From positions 48,140,093 to 48,204,092 of the forward strand of contig OZ024890.1 in assembly GCA_964017195.1 (NCBI GenBank): DNA of 64,000 nucleotides. Reading direction: 5' to 3'. The notes below the pieces were generated by a model, which saw only the letters and a list, made by a program, of their open reading frames with translations, did not search any database and was not told the origin of the DNA. This stretch comes from Siderastrea radians (taxonomy: Eukaryota; Cnidaria; Anthozoa; Scleractinia; Rhizangiidae). The position numbers were made by a program, and so were the translations under genes. Shown in pieces: positions 42,910 through 55,579 of this stretch; the stretch's first letter is position 1; every line of letters begins with the position of its first letter.

Positions 42910-43420
42910 AGGAGAGTTAGGGGTAGATGCCACCCCTATAAATTTTTCTTGAATTTTTCCAAGTTGATTTTTATTCAGCATCTGCTGTTTTCTGTATATT
43001 CCCAAGACACATTTTGGCACAAGTTCGGTGAAAATCGGTTGCTATGGTTACGAGATATGACGTCATAAGTAGCAGGTTATCAACCAATTTTTGAGTATAA
43101 AAATTAATTCGCGTTTTTTACTTTGTTTTAGGTGATAAAAACACAAAATGTTGACAGAAAGAAGAAAGATGCTTAATTATGTCATATTCTACACGTCTAG
43201 CATCAAACACTGAATTTCCGCCGTTTTACGATAACTTCTAACTTTGGGTAAAATCGAAGATGGCGGTCAAGATGGCCGCCGTCTTGGGTGACGTCACAGG
43301 CTCCCAGCAGCACCGCAACCCATAATATATACCTCATCTTGTTCAGTACATCACAGGCTTTCTACTAACGCTAAAAGCTTTTCGAAATGTTGTGATATAA
43401 GTATCAAAAATCCAAGGGGC
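42910..43420. repeat. Diverged repeat related to 49440-49680
   Basis: Shared blocks include TCAGCA(T/C)CTGC(T/C)GTTTTC, ACACGTCTAGCAT/ACGCGTCTAGCAT and CCGTTTT-CATGATAA-like sequence. No coding sense found. Confidence 0.45.
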
Positions 43421-43550
43421 GTTCCATCAACTCCCAACTCCTTGTACCACGGTGGGGGTGTGACTTTGCTTGTACGTCCAAGGGTTAATCAGTAGACAAT
43501 GAAAAAAAAAAAAACAGTTGTGCAGGAAAGAATAGATGTGTTAATGCGAT

Positions 43551-43579
43551 ATTTCGGACCGTAAGCTGTCCTTCTTCAG
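43551..43579 (-). ncRNA. Solo hammerhead-like PLE repeat
   Basis: CTGAAGA, stem II GGAC...GTCC, GAAAT. It is probably a remnant of a PLE terminal repeat with no coding part nearby. Confidence 0.4.
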
Positions 43580-43722
43580 GGAGCTACGTGAAATGCTGAA
43601 CGTTACAAAGCTTACGATTGTTTTTGTTAAATCGCTATTGACGTTTGATGCTAAGTCAAATTAAACAGAAATGACAACTGAATGTCACTGAAGTGCTTGG
43701 GTGCTTGATTTCTCAGGAAGAC

Positions 43723-43839
43723 CTGGCACAGTGAAGGAATCGACATGTACGCATTTAACGTAGTGTTTACAATTTCTTTAATCGTCTCGTCAATCATTAA
43801 AATTTTGCAAACGGCAGGTTTTGTGCGGAAGACTTTCAA
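43723..43839 (-). CDS. Possible further upstream receptor exon
   Basis: The open frame encodes LKVFRTKPAVCKILMIDETI and IVNTTLNAYMSIPSLCQ. A CAG/GTCTTC donor would leave phase 0, as the 42898 exon requires. The donor is weak and the acceptor (GTGGAG) uncertain. Confidence 0.3.
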
Positions 43840-44376
43840 CTCCACAATATCAAGACAAGTCATAAAACAAAACACATTAAAATGGAAGATAAGCATTTAG
43901 TGAAAGAAAGCTCCCAATGCATGCGTGCAAAAAAAGGTCACATTTTCTAAGTAACATAGGATTAACTGCAAAGGGTAAGATGAAAGGTTTAGATGGAAAG
44001 TAAAATAGGAATAATGAAATTAGGTCACTATTTTGTCAAAAGAATACACAACACAATATAAGACCTGCTGTAAATACCTTGGGTGCAACAAGGCCAATAA
44101 ATCAAACAGACAGTAGTTTGAATCAATGATACTTACATCTCAGTCGTTAGGTTATTATTGGCGTCGAAAGATTGACGGCTAACTTTATTCAACTTCGTTC
44201 GTATCATATATCTACGAAGAAAAAACACCCTCCAGAGTCAGTTCTTCGAATTTAAAGGTAAAGTGAGTCTGCATTTAACTACGCTTTCATTTTAAATTTG
44301 AAACGAACATCCTTGCATTGAAAACAAGCCCTTTGCATGAATTGGTCCGGTATGGTACAAAACACGATATGTTAGA

Positions 44377-44394
44377 CAGGAAATGGTGCAATGG

Positions 44395-44458
<64 letters not shown>

Positions 44459-45068
44459 TATTTAAAAAAGAGGCCGTCTCCCTAAGAGTGTTCCACTGGA
44501 TCTCGGACTCAAAGATAGATTTCCTTCAAATTTCTACCACAAGTACTACTATCTATCCCTACTACTAAAATGCAATTGAAATGATCCAAAAGTTTATTTT
44601 GCTCCGGCTTGAGGATTTCCTTGTCACTATACCAGCGATGAATGAAATTTACCTATTTTGAGCGCCGTAGTACGGGCTAAATTATCGTTAGAAAAAACTT
44701 CGCACCATGGCAACCTTCAATTTTACACCCATTTGATAGCGTATTGCTTCTTTTTACCGCTCCTGTGTCAATTGGACATTTTCCCGATCGAAATCGTATG
44801 AAATTGAAAATGATGAATGAACTAATTTAATAAGTCCCTCGAATTGGACAGCTGATTGGACGAAATAGTGCTTTTGAAACATGCCAAAATTCTCAATTGA
44901 CGCACTTAGGCCAGACGTAAAAACCCGTTCTAGGCATAGACTATGCACTGTTTCCTAGAATTATAGAATAAAACTTGCGGCAGAATGCGATTCTGAGAAA
45001 TTTGGTCGAAGCTTAGTTAGCCATTTTTGCCAATGGTGTCTTGCGTGACATAAACTTCCATTCCAGTC
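44377..45068. repeat. Inverted segmental duplication, left arm
   Basis: Reverse complement of 52391-53020, for example TCAATTGGACATTTTCCCGA and TCTGAGAAATTTGGTCGAA against the diverged right arm. Only this arm contains the CA microsatellite. Confidence 0.8.
44397..44453. repeat. (CA)n microsatellite
   Basis: About 28 uninterrupted CA units. Confidence 0.95.
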
Positions 45069-45304
45069 GGATGACTTGTTGTCTTATTATGGTTGCTTAA
45101 TTTATCAATGATTCTTCCCAAATGAAGCAAAATCTGATTACATTTCTACATACAATGGCCTGTTCTTTCTCACGCTGCTATATCAACATCTATTCTCACG
45201 CTCCTTGACCTAAGAAATCACCTCATTTGACGACTACCTTGTTATTTAAAACTCTTCCCGTCGAGCGCTTTTGCGGTTCATAAAATGGGCAACGTACAGT
45301 CTTT

Positions 45305-45520
45305 TTGTTCATCACAAGATACGAAGACGTCACAGTAGAGATTTATAAGGAAGGTACCGAGATCCATTCGCTATATTTCTGGAAAACAACGGATGAATTT
45401 AATGTTTCACGACTTGTGTTGCAAAATATAAACAGGCCAGTAAAAATTGTATTTCCGGACTGCGGACAATGGACTTCGGATTATGGAATACAAACTTGGA
45501 ACATGGGACTGAGTGTCTAG
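45305..45520 (+). CDS. Unassigned open frame, possible exon
   Basis: The frame encodes YEDVTVEIYKEGTEIHSLYF and VLQNINRPVKIVFPDCGQW and ends TWNMGLSV before a stop. A possible acceptor (CATCACAAG) lies at its start; there is no ATG. The beta-strand-like pattern loosely recalls extracellular modules of coral skeletal-matrix proteins, but this is weak. It may be a stranded exon or pseudogene. Confidence 0.2.
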   Translation: MFITRYEDVTVEIYKEGTEIHSLYFWKTTDEFNVSRLVLQNINRPVKIVFPDCGQWTSDYGIQTWNMGLSV

Positions 45521-46186
45521 CGGACCAGCGTAAATATTACTCTGTTACAATCGATTTCACTCGACGTTTTAAATCTGTGAACTTAGCAACGTCATTCCGC
45601 CAGTTTGGAATTGATATGAGAATATAATGAAAAAAGTGTGAGCTCTGGTCTTTAAAACGTTTTTGGAAAATCGAATGATTTCGCAGATCAGTGGTCTCAA
45701 GCAGTACAAACTTTGTGGTTCTCAGGATGCAAGCGTTATGCTTTTCGAGTCAATTCATCCAGCAGTATTAGTACGAATTATTTAAGCTAGCGAGAATTTT
45801 ATATCGTGGAACCGAGTGAGTATATAAAAAGTATATTCCAACTCGAAGTCCATATTGAGTGGTCTGCACGCGAAGTCTCCGTCCGCCTCGGGGAATGCAG
45901 TAAGCTGATGCAAAAAGCATAGACGCAAAACGTATCCCATATGACCGACACTGCACAAGCGAAAACAGCCCGTGATTTCTTGCGAACTGGTAGGGAGAAA
46001 CGGTCAAACTGGCAAACTGCAAACTAGGGAATAAGTTTGAAAATTAGGGATGTTTGCGTGCAAGCAAAAAGCGTTATTCGCTTGTCAGGCAACGACATTA
46101 CACGACAACATCTCGAAGAATAAAAGGAAAGCTTCGATGAACACTGACCTAAATGATTGACGCATGTGGATACATTATTAATATCA

Positions 46187-46690
46187 TTTGGATATCGCGT
46201 CGCATCTGCGTCTGTTACGATATACCCCACCCCACCCCACCCCCGCTTTCAGGGCCACTCCCTTGTAGACTTGAAAAGGAACGAGTCGCTAAATAAGTGA
46301 TTCAGCCGTTATGACCTCTGTCTTCATTCATGGGGTTCCTTTTACTGGAGCTGGTTTCAGTCAGTCAAGCAAAGTTATTTCCTTTCTACTACGTACGGGG
46401 CTTAGGGTGTCGCAGGGTAGAACAGCTCAGGTGGTTTCCGGGACCTAGTGTCTCCTCCCTGTGCGAGCTTCAGTCTACCCCACCCTTCCTAAACTAAGTA
46501 CAGTTTGCGCGTCTAAAATGTGACTTTAGACCTTTTGTCGTACTGCAACTTGAAGTGCTGTAATATTCGTTCGTGTGATCAACATGAACACTTTAGAATA
46601 TACATTCTGAAGGATGAGGGAGGGTGAAAGGAACAAAATTTAAACTATAAATTAATTTTGTATCCTGACCACAAGACCACGGCAAAGTTT
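46187..46690. repeat. Direct segmental duplication, copy 1
   Basis: Matches 51397-51905 in the same orientation (GGCCACTCCCTTGT-GACTT, TTTCCTTTCTACTACGTACG, AGTACAGTTTGCGCGTCTAA). Confidence 0.8.
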
Positions 46691-46784
46691 GACATGGGAG
46701 AAAGGCTGACCCAGATCAAGTTCAAGCAAATAGCATACGTAATGCACGAGCTGAAAGAAGCGAAAGGCTGTTTGAAAGAGAAGA

Positions 46785-46961
46785 ATGGCTCACGAAGACC
46801 CAGATTACCAGCTTATTTTAACGTTCAGCTTCACGACAGAAGTCCCGGATGGTAGCACTGCATCAACGGATGTGATAGCGCGGCCAGAAGATGAAAATCA
46901 AGATATCGAGGCCGTTAATTCTGGTATGAGACTGCTGCGCTTTGATGGACGATATAAATGA
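46785..46961 (+). CDS. Small unassigned ORF, 58 codons
   Basis: ATG to TGA, encoding MAHEDPDYQLILTFSFTTEV and an acidic stretch with ARPEDENQDIEAVNSG. The preceding frame (46658-46800) encodes RLTQIKFKQIAYVMHELKEA; the two may be one frameshifted relic. No family recognised. Confidence 0.18.
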   Translation: MAHEDPDYQLILTFSFTTEVPDGSTASTDVIARPEDENQDIEAVNSGMRLLRFDGRYK

Positions 46962-47141
46962 AGAAATCGGGCTCACAAATCCCATAGGTTTGACGCCTAT
47001 GATATTTGTGACTATTATAAGAACTAAAAAATAGGCGTATTCAGTGTCGACATGCTAAAAACAATACTTCACTATTTGGAGGTTCTTTTTCGAGCAAAAG
47101 ATCGAAATGCGGACCTAATTTGTTTGGTGAATGATGCTTAA

Positions 47142-49401
47142 GAGGCTCTGACTGTAAATATCGAGAATCGGCAGACAAGCTCAGATGATCGAAAATCCTG
47201 ATAACTTGCCCGAAGAACACTTTTGGGGAGATATCTTCGAAAATATTACTTAAACCTTCTAGAATTCTATTGTTTTCGGGAAATTCGGAAAAACGGTTTT
47301 GCTCAATTTATTACGCAATAATCAGGCTTAAAATTAAACAAATTGAAAGCGCTTGCTTTTAAACGGTTTGCAACACCAGAAAACAATTTTAATTTTAAAT
47401 GATAGCAATACTCTTCTACTTACTATCAATGGGAATTGCATGGAGGTTTGCTTTATTTATGTGGTTTGATGGTTCTTTGAAACAAAGGCATTTTGCGCAC
47501 TTCGGAAAAAGGCAAAAATTGGTAAACTACAGAGGCTTAAAATGGGTCTTGGTATGTCTAATATCGAATTGAAATAAACACTGTGATAAAGTTTGGCCCT
47601 ACTTCTATTATGATATAAAATAAAAAATCTGGGCAATTGAGGCTCGCGCTGACAAAAAGAAAAATTCGCGAACCAGCGTTGCCAAAATTTGCATAATGAA
47701 ATGAATGAAATGAAAAGTAGTAGTTTGGTGAGCTCAATTTAGAGGATTTTATTTACTGAAGACACACGAAGAATGAACTAAAACATTCCTTCAATCTATT
47801 CTTGCATTGTTTTGGGCTTATACTATTTCTACGTAAAACTAACTTCCAAGATTCAGAAAATGAAACTCCAAACAAACATAAAACAAACTCCAAACAATAA
47901 TAAAATGGAAGATGAGGAGTTGGAGAAGAGTATTGACGACCAGAAAAGTGTAAATACGTGTCGCTCTACAACGCCTGACTGATCATGGTAACTGAAAAAA
48001 AAAAAACCCAAAAAAACGCCGGGTTTCAGGACGAATTTGGGTACGGTAAATACCTAATCGCACCTTTTTTGGTACGCTTCGGCAGCATATCTAGCTCGTT
48101 TGGTCTCACCATGGGTATTTTGGCTCGACTGCGTCTCGCCAAAATACGAACCATGGCTCGATCAAACTCGCCTGATATGCCGCCGAAGCGTACCAAAAAG
48201 GTACGATTAGGTATAAATATTATTACACTTGTATAAATATGTCTAAAATTAAACGCAAACCACGAACGTTCTCGCAGCGGGATCGGTATTTATGAGTTCT
48301 TAATGCGGCTGTATATCTAAGAGATATCAATACACAGTTTGTTTAGTGTTACCTTACAAAATCACTGAGAACTCTTTCACCGTTTTGGAGGAAAAGATTT
48401 TCATTGAAGAACATTTTCACGTTTGCATGAACGTGAAGTGATCGGTTGCGTGACTGGATTAGTACGAGTAGTACTTTGTGTTCCTTAATACTTTACACAG
48501 CCATTTTAGCTCTCAATTTATACGCGTACGCCAACTTTAATGATTCATAAAAGAAACGATTTGGATTTTCGAGATCATAAAGTACTTTCCCAAAGAAACT
48601 GCAAATAACAAAGAAAGGCCACTGGTGCTCCAGAGTATAGACATCTGACAAAATATGATAACCTACTGCACTCTAGTTTCACCAACAATTTTCCAGATTT
48701 GTTCGTAATTCTTCAGAACGATAAATGAAGATATGATACCAGCGAATGCATCATCTAGTAGAAAGACCATCTGAAAATAGTTACGGTAAACGGTTTGTCA
48801 TATTTTAAGTCGTCCTTCCATTACAGTTTTTTTCCTATTATCCAAATTATGCAAATTTTGGCAACACTGGTTCGCGAATTTTTCTTTTTGTCAGCGCGAG
48901 CCTGAATTGCCCAGATTTTTTATTTCATATCATAATAGAAGTAGGACCAAACTTTATCACAGTGTTTATTTCAATTCGATATTAGACATACCAAGACCCA
49001 TTTTAAGCCTCTGTAGTTTACCAATTTTTGCCTTTTTCCGAAGTGCGCAAAATGCCTTTGTTTCAAAGAACCACCAAACCATATAAATAAAGCAAAACTC
49101 CATGCAATTCCCATTGTTAGTAAGTAGAAGAGTAGTGCTATCATTTAAAATTAAAATTGTTTTCTGGTGTTGCAAACTGTTTAAAAGCAAGCGCTTTCAA
49201 TTTGTTTAATTTTAAGCCTGATTATTGCGTAATAAATTAGGCAAAACCGTTTTTCCGAATTTCCCGAAAACAATAGAATTCCAGAAGGTTTAAGTAATAT
49301 TTTCGAAGATAGCTCCCCAAAAGTGTTCCTCTGGCAAGTTATCAGGATTTTCGATTATCTGAGCTTGTCCGCTGATTCTCGATATTTACAGTCAGAGCCT
49401 C
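47142..49401. mobile_element. Long-TIR element, 2260 bp, at TTAA
   Basis: Inverted arms of about 560 bp (47142-47697 and 48840-49401) start GAGGCTCTGACTGTAAATAT. TTAA lies directly outside both ends (47138-47141, 49402-49405), as in piggyBac-type insertion. The arms share a 75-codon minus-sense frame containing FETKAFCALRKKAKIGKLQR; no transposase is identified. The interior holds the second foldback MITE. Confidence 0.7.
48003..48225. mobile_element. Foldback MITE, copy 2
   Basis: Inverted relative to the 37483-37775 copy; begins near GCCGGGTTTCAGGACGAATT and folds on CACCTTTTTTGGTACGC. Nested in the 47142-49401 element. Confidence 0.7.
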
Positions 49402-49672
49402 TTAATTATGATCCTGGGACGTAGAAGGGGGAGGAGGCCTGCAGGCTATCAATTTCTTCAAAAGGATTTTTTGTCAGCACCTGCCGTTTTCAGTAGCTTT
49501 ACGCATGTATCCGTTAGCCACATTGTGGCAAAGTTTGATATAAAATGAATGTTTTACAACTTTTTTTGGGTGAAAAAGTGTAAGATATCGACAAACAGCA
49601 TATCTCATACTTTACGCGTCTAGCATGAAACATTTTCAATTTCGACCGTTTTTGCATGATAATTTCTATTTT

Positions 49673-51395
49673 CTACCTCATCTCGTAGAGCACATTAAGG
49701 TTACCTTCAAAAGGCGAAATTTTTTCGAAATATTGACTGTTGAGGTGGTGTAAGAAGCTGTCAACATTACCGCGATCAAGGATGGTGAAGGTGTCATCAA
49801 CGTAGCGCCTCCAGATCTTGGGCTTGTAGGGTGCGAACTCTATTACTTGTTCTTCAAACGCCTCCATGTAGAGGTTAGCAATAACCGCGGAAACCGGACT
49901 CCCCATGGCTGCGCCTTCTTGTTGTTCGTAAATCGATCCGTTGTACAGGAAGTATATAGATCTTAATACGAAATTCAAGAGGTCCGTAATCTCAGCAGGT
50001 GTTAGCGTCGTGCGGTCTGCAAGGCCGGGGTCGTTCTCCAACTTTCGTCGCGCGGCTTGTACGGCACCTTCAATTGGAACGTTGGTGAATAGTGACTCTT
50101 CGTCGAAGGACACCATGATCTCGTTGTCTTGAATCTTCTCACTGCTGATGATGGATGCGAAGTGAGTTGAGTTGGTCACCGTTAAATCTGAATTGCCTGT
50201 TAAGGGAGTTAAGATGTTAGCCAAGAAAGCAGATAAGTAATATGCAAAGGTGTTTACGCAGGACACAATAGGCGCTCAACGGTATGATGGCCTTGCGGAT
50301 CTTAGGTAAACCATAGATCCTAGGTGGTTGCTTGTGTCGCGGTCTGCTCTTGTTATAAACAGCGTCTGATATGCGCCCGTTTCTCTTAAGGGAGAGCAGC
50401 TTCTTAGACAGTTTTCGGGTCAGAAGGCCTGTCGGGTCTTTGTTGAGGGGCTGGTAGGGTCTCAATCAGCGCTGACATCTTGGCGTGGTATGTGTCAGTA
50501 TCCAGGACTACGCTAGCACGACCTTTATCCACCGGCAGGATCATGATGGTGTTGTCCTCTTTAGTTAAGGCTTTTGAGGGCGTCTCGCTCTTCCTTTGTG
50601 ATGTTGGGCTTCGGTGGTTCTGCCTGTTGAAGGATAGTGTTAACAGCTCTCCTTACAGTGTCTGCTCGTTCCGCGTCGAGTGAACTTGCTGCTAACTCAA
50701 CCTTGGCAATAATCTCAGTGGCTGGGATGTTTGTAGGAGTCACGGCAAAATTCAGCCCTTTCTTTAACAGGGACTCCTCAGCGTCGCTAAGGAACCTAGA
50801 CAGACAGGGACAGATTAATAACCCACTTAGCTTTGTCAACATAAAGTGTTCTTGTATGAGAAACAGAAGCTCGTTTACCGCGCAAAAGTTTTTCAAACTT
50901 GCGCTGTTGACGGTCTTTGGTGGTATTAAAGACTCGCTGGGTGTTCGATCTGATCTTGTCCAGTACCTCCGCTACATCCTCAGCCGAAAGAGCGGATGTT
51001 ATGATCTGAGCTGTGGACTCAGCTTCTCTCTTGCCGTCTTTTCTGGCTCTCTGGGTCAATCGGATCCTTTCTCTCAGGAATCTCATGGATGCTACTTCAG
51101 CGACTCTGCGTGCGCCTTTGGTGGGAACTGGCGGCCGAATCTGGAGATCTTTAGGAACAATGTGGTTCTTTATGCACCTTGTGAGAAAGGTGAGATGATT
51201 GACATAGCGTGCGAGCTTGCGTGAGCAACGCTCGTGTCGACGAATCAACCGTAGGGCTGTGCGCCCGTATTTCAGGTCAATGTCGTAAAAAAGGTGGTTA
51301 TTGTTCATGGTGGTAAATATAGTTAAATTATAAAGTGTATATCGTTTGTCTCACGATGTAGTCACTCGAGTTGTAGATCGTGACGTTTCGACTGT
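49673..51395 (-). mobile_element. PLE, terminal repeat plus reverse transcriptase, decayed
   Basis: The minus strand starts in a PLE terminal repeat (51345-51395) and then a frame beginning MNNNHLFYDIDLKYGR (51308). Through at least three frameshifts it gives KPNITKEERDALKSL, IMILPVDKGRASVVLDTDTY, RPRHKQPPRIYGLPKIRK, SFDEESLFTNVP (motif A), GAAMGSPVSAVIANLYME (motif B) and WRRYVDDTF (motif C). It stops at 49673 before the thumb and GIY-YIG. It is the same lineage as the 23.7-24.7 kb element, whose right end starts with the same MxNNHLFYD. Confidence 0.85.
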
Positions 51396-51396
51396 C

Positions 51397-51905
51397 ATTT
51401 GAATAGTGCGTGGCATCTGCGCCTATCAGGGCATAACTTTACTTCGCTCCCCCCCCCCTTTCATGGCCACTCCCTTGTTGACTTAGAAAGGGCAGAGCCG
51501 CTGGATGAGTAATTCAGCCGTTATGACCACTGTCTTCTCCAGGGTTTCCTTATTTAGTGCCGGTTTCAGTTAGCTAAGCAAAGTTATTTCCTTTCTACTA
51601 CGTACGGGGCTTAGAGTGTCGCAGGGTAGACCAGCAGAGATGGTTTCCGGGTCCTAATGGCTCCTCCCTCTTCGAGCTTCAGTCTACCTCACCCTTCCTA
51701 AAATAAGTACAGTTTGCGCGTCTAAAGCTGTGTCTTACGGCCTTTTGTTGTTTTGTTGTACTATAACTTGAACTATTGTAACCTTTGTTCGTGCAATCAG
51801 CATAAATCATTTAGAAAATACATTCTTAGGGTGGAGAGGGTGGAAAAGGACAAAATTAAAAACATAAATTAATTTTGTTTCCTGACCGCGAGAAATGACA
51901 ACCGT
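51397..51905. repeat. Direct segmental duplication, copy 2
   Basis: See 46187-46690. This copy starts exactly where the PLE terminal repeat ends. Confidence 0.8.
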
Positions 51906-52390
51906 CGGTGATGTTACCCTCTCCTTAGACAGTGATTTTATATATAGATCCTAAAGCTCTTGCCGAAGAAGCTGCTTGCGGTCATTGTCATTTTTAAGTT
52001 AAAAACAATATGTTGTTGACGAACAATTGTTGATCGAGGTTGGAATCGTTTTCCTTCCTCGTTCGTTTCCCGTAAAGACTCACGGCGACTGGAACTGGTG
52101 AATTTAAAGTATAGCTGAAAAGCACTATAGAGATCATAGCTTCCTCGTGTTATGTCATGACCAAGAGAAAAAGACTTTTTTATCGCCTTTATAATGAAAC
52201 CGCCGAATCCTTTGCCGAAGGGGAGAGTTATTTATCGAACAAGGTGAGTGGCAAATAAAGTAACTGCAGTGTGTATTCGAGGTTTTGGACCTCCAGAATC
52301 GGTTTCGTAGCAAAAACAGGGAAAGTACTTTGTATAATTTTTTGAACCACGATCGACATCTCTTTAATTAGGCAGATATATATAACAACA

Positions 52391-53020
52391 CTGGAATGGA
52401 AATTGATGTCACGCAAGACACCATTGGCGAAAATGGCTTACTAAAGTTCGAAACAATTTCTCAGAATCGCATTCTGCCGTACGTTTTATTGTATAATTCT
52501 AGGAAACAGTGCTTACGGGTTTTTACGTCTGGCCTTAGTGCCTCAATTGAGAATTTTGGCATGTTTCAAAAGCACTATTTCGTCCAGTTCGAGGGACTTA
52601 TTAAATTAGTTTATTTATCATTTTCAGTTTCACACGATTTCGATCGGGAAAATGTCCAAATGACACAGGAGCGGTAAAAAGAAGTAATGAGCTATCGAAT
52701 GGGTGTAAAATTGAAGGTTGTGATAGTGCAAAGTCCTTTTAAACGATAATTGAAAAACTCGTACTACGGCGCCCAAAATAGGCAAATTTTAGTCGCTTAC
52801 GGTATACTGACAATCAACATGATCAAATCCTTAAAACGGGAGCAAAATAACTTTTGGATCATTTCAAGTGCATTTTAGTAGTAGGGATAGATAGTAGTAC
52901 TTGAGGTAGAAATTTGAAGCCAATCTATTTTTGAGTCCTAGATCCAGTGGAACACTCTTAGGGAGAAGGCCTCTTAATGATCTGAGTGGCTGACATATCT
53001 TTATTCTTTTTATGTCTCAT
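52391..53020. repeat. Inverted segmental duplication, right arm
   Basis: Reverse complement of 44377-45068. Carries a frame at 52396-52677 (SASIENFGMFQKHYFVQFEG) whose mirrored form is also present in the left arm; no domain recognised. Confidence 0.8.
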
Positions 53021-53409
53021 TGCACCATTGCCATTCAGCGTATCAAGCCTTGTGCCATGTGACCAGGTCGTGGAAAGGGTCCATAACGACCCCATAACTT
53101 AAACAATTGCAACTGATGAGACCATTAGAGATCTAAACCATTAATCCTTCGTCATTAGGATAAATGCAGATAAAATCATTTCACACGTCACCAACTTTAT
53201 TTGCAAAACGACTGCACTCGTGCTCAATATTAATTTTATAGTAGATCAAAGAGGTAACGCCCTTAGCAACGTGGCCATGGTGTTTATTTGTGGCTACAGG
53301 TTACCAAAGCACGCATATGCCGTGCTTGTCACTTTCTAGCGGAGCACGCGCGCGCGAAGCACCATGGCTAAGGGAAATTGGTAACCTATCGATGCGAGAA
53401 AATATATAA

Positions 53410-53690
53410 GTTAATTAAGAAACTATAAGCGAAGCAGTTGTTGGCTTAAACCTATTTTATCCGTAAAGCTTCCAAAAACCGTTCTCTGCATTTCTAAAAG
53501 CGCTCGAATTTCAAACAATTCGCAACCGCAAAACTCATGCCATAGAGTTAAGCATGTTTGGTGTTTGTTTGTTTTCAATCTCGATGGTCTCAAGTTAGAG
53601 AACGAAATATAAGGGTTACGTAAGTAACTATAAGCGAAGCAGTTTTGGGTTTAAAGCTATTTTATCCGGTAAGTAATGTGTGTTCCTCAA
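53410..53690. repeat. Two-copy repeat, period about 210 bp
   Basis: AACTATAAGCGAAGCAGTT and CTATTTTATCCG recur at about 53423 and 53631. Confidence 0.6.
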
Positions 53691-53699
53691 AGTACTCGA

Positions 53700-55012
53700 A
53701 TTTCTTCGCGGCTGCTAAAACCTACGCGACATTTCTTCGGTAATATTATTACAGGTGCTTCAAAGCTCCCCCAAATCCTTTCTTTCCGGTAATCCCAGTA
53801 AAATGCTGGTGAAATGCCAGTATAAATTTTTGACCAGACTAATAGTGGCAATTCATGTTATTTGTTAACATGCGTTGAAGATAACCCATTTACTTCAGAA
53901 TAAGTTTTATTTTGTTGTTGTAAATGAGTGCCGTACGCGTTTCAAGTTCATTCAAGCGAACAGCCAATAATCCAAGGAGATTTGACAAGCCTTGAGAGTT
54001 AATGACAGGATATGGAAACATTGCAAAAACCGAGGAGGACGGCTCGTGTGTAAAATATGTGTTCAGTTTGACGCCCGGAAAAAAAAAATAATTAAGCTGT
54101 GCTCAGCCTCTAGAATGACCTTTCGAGCTTAGTTTTACAGAACAGATCCCCAAAATATTGGAGGACAATTCGGAACACTTTCGGGCTTTTTGAGAAACAC
54201 TTTTCGAAAGCGAACGAGCCAAATAAAGCATCGAAATGTATTTCAGACCGAAACGTCTCGGGCTATTTTTGAGAAAAGAACACCAGTTTATTCCTTGGCG
54301 GGTCCGCTTTTAGGCTTGGCTAAATCTATATATATTAGCTATAAATGAGAAGAAAAAGTTCAAACGAATACTCAGGTTTTTTTTTTTGGTGGAAGGGGAA
54401 AAGTTCAAGTTACTAAAATTGCCTTTGAGGACTTAACCTTTGTTTTCGTCACGGCGAAGAGCTAGTCCTGTTCTCAAATGGCAACCGATTAAGTGAAGCT
54501 TTTAACGTTTTTAACGTACATAATTTTTTGCATTGCTGTCAAAGCTAAGAAATTGCGTTTTGTCATGGGAATTTAATTTAAGTCATTTACTTTCCATTTA
54601 TGTTGAAGTTGGAAAAACTATTAGAAAAAGCGCTCCGATTTGAGACAGATGTAGTGTTGAAAAATTTGCCATGTGCTCAGGCGATTTCACTTGCGTGGAC
54701 GGACCCACGACGCAAGAAGTGTAATGCGAATTTCATTTAAGTGTAAACTTATTGGTTTTCGAATAAACTTTTTCAAAAATGATTTCAGTGTCCATTATTT
54801 TGTGTTTGCGTTCATTCAATAACAATACGTCAAAGCACAGTCGTAAGACAACAGCATCTATTTTGCACAAGCATCACTTCAGTGAGCGGAGTTTCGGAGA
54901 ATAGTTGTTTTGAATTTTGACTGTTGGGTCTAGCTCTTTAGGCATTTGTCGATTTTGTTGTCCTAGACGTTTCAATAGTAATAACCTTTTAAGCAAAGCA
55001 ATTGTCGGTTTA
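53700..55012. other. No gene seen
   Basis: AT-rich sequence with short open frames only; a fragment like the GAGAAAC-ended MITE family occurs near 54190-54290. Confidence 0.35.
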
Positions 55013-55560
55013 AGGTGTTTCGATACAGTTTTTTTGGGACCATACCTCACTTTTTGAATAGGCTCTTAGACAGTCTTCTCCTTGTCACATCAGCGTGAAA
55101 TTTGTCCTACTTGTTGGTTTGGGATTGAACTTTAGCGTGGTTTACATTTTTTGAAAATCGATATTTCCATGACAACGATAAACAAAAATCCTCGAAAACA
55201 GTTAAATTGAAATATTGCCCGATCCAGATTTCACTTTGAAAAGCAAATACCAACATCTTAAACTGTAATGTATGGCAAACAAAATATACAAGAACAAAAA
55301 AATTCTGTATTTTTGTTTTGAAGTAAATCGCAAAAACACTTTCAACCTTAGTTTTTGCATAGTAATAGTAAATGCACCGAAAAGTAATCAATGTTTTGAT
55401 GAAATGGCTAGAAAATAGTGTTAAAATGTGTCTTTCACTTAGCATTTTATGCCTAGAAAGTTTTGTGGAAGCTGGTGTTCGCGATCTCTAGAACGAATTG
55501 TTTTTCTAAGATCATTCACGTAATCATTTTGTGGTAATTATGGAATCTGAGCGCCTTTGC
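55013..55560. repeat. Dispersed repeat, copy 2
   Basis: Matches 33750-34300 in the same orientation; directly adjoins the satellite array. Confidence 0.8.
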
Positions 55561-55579
55561 GAAAATCTTAACACTGGAC

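Noticed and set aside
44383..44568. Frame with a poly-His/Thr stretch
   Set aside because: It is the translation of the CA microsatellite.
47985..48236. Frame containing LVRFGSISSSFGLTMGILAR
   Set aside because: It is the foldback MITE; the same peptide appears at 37.5 kb on both strands because the DNA is palindromic.
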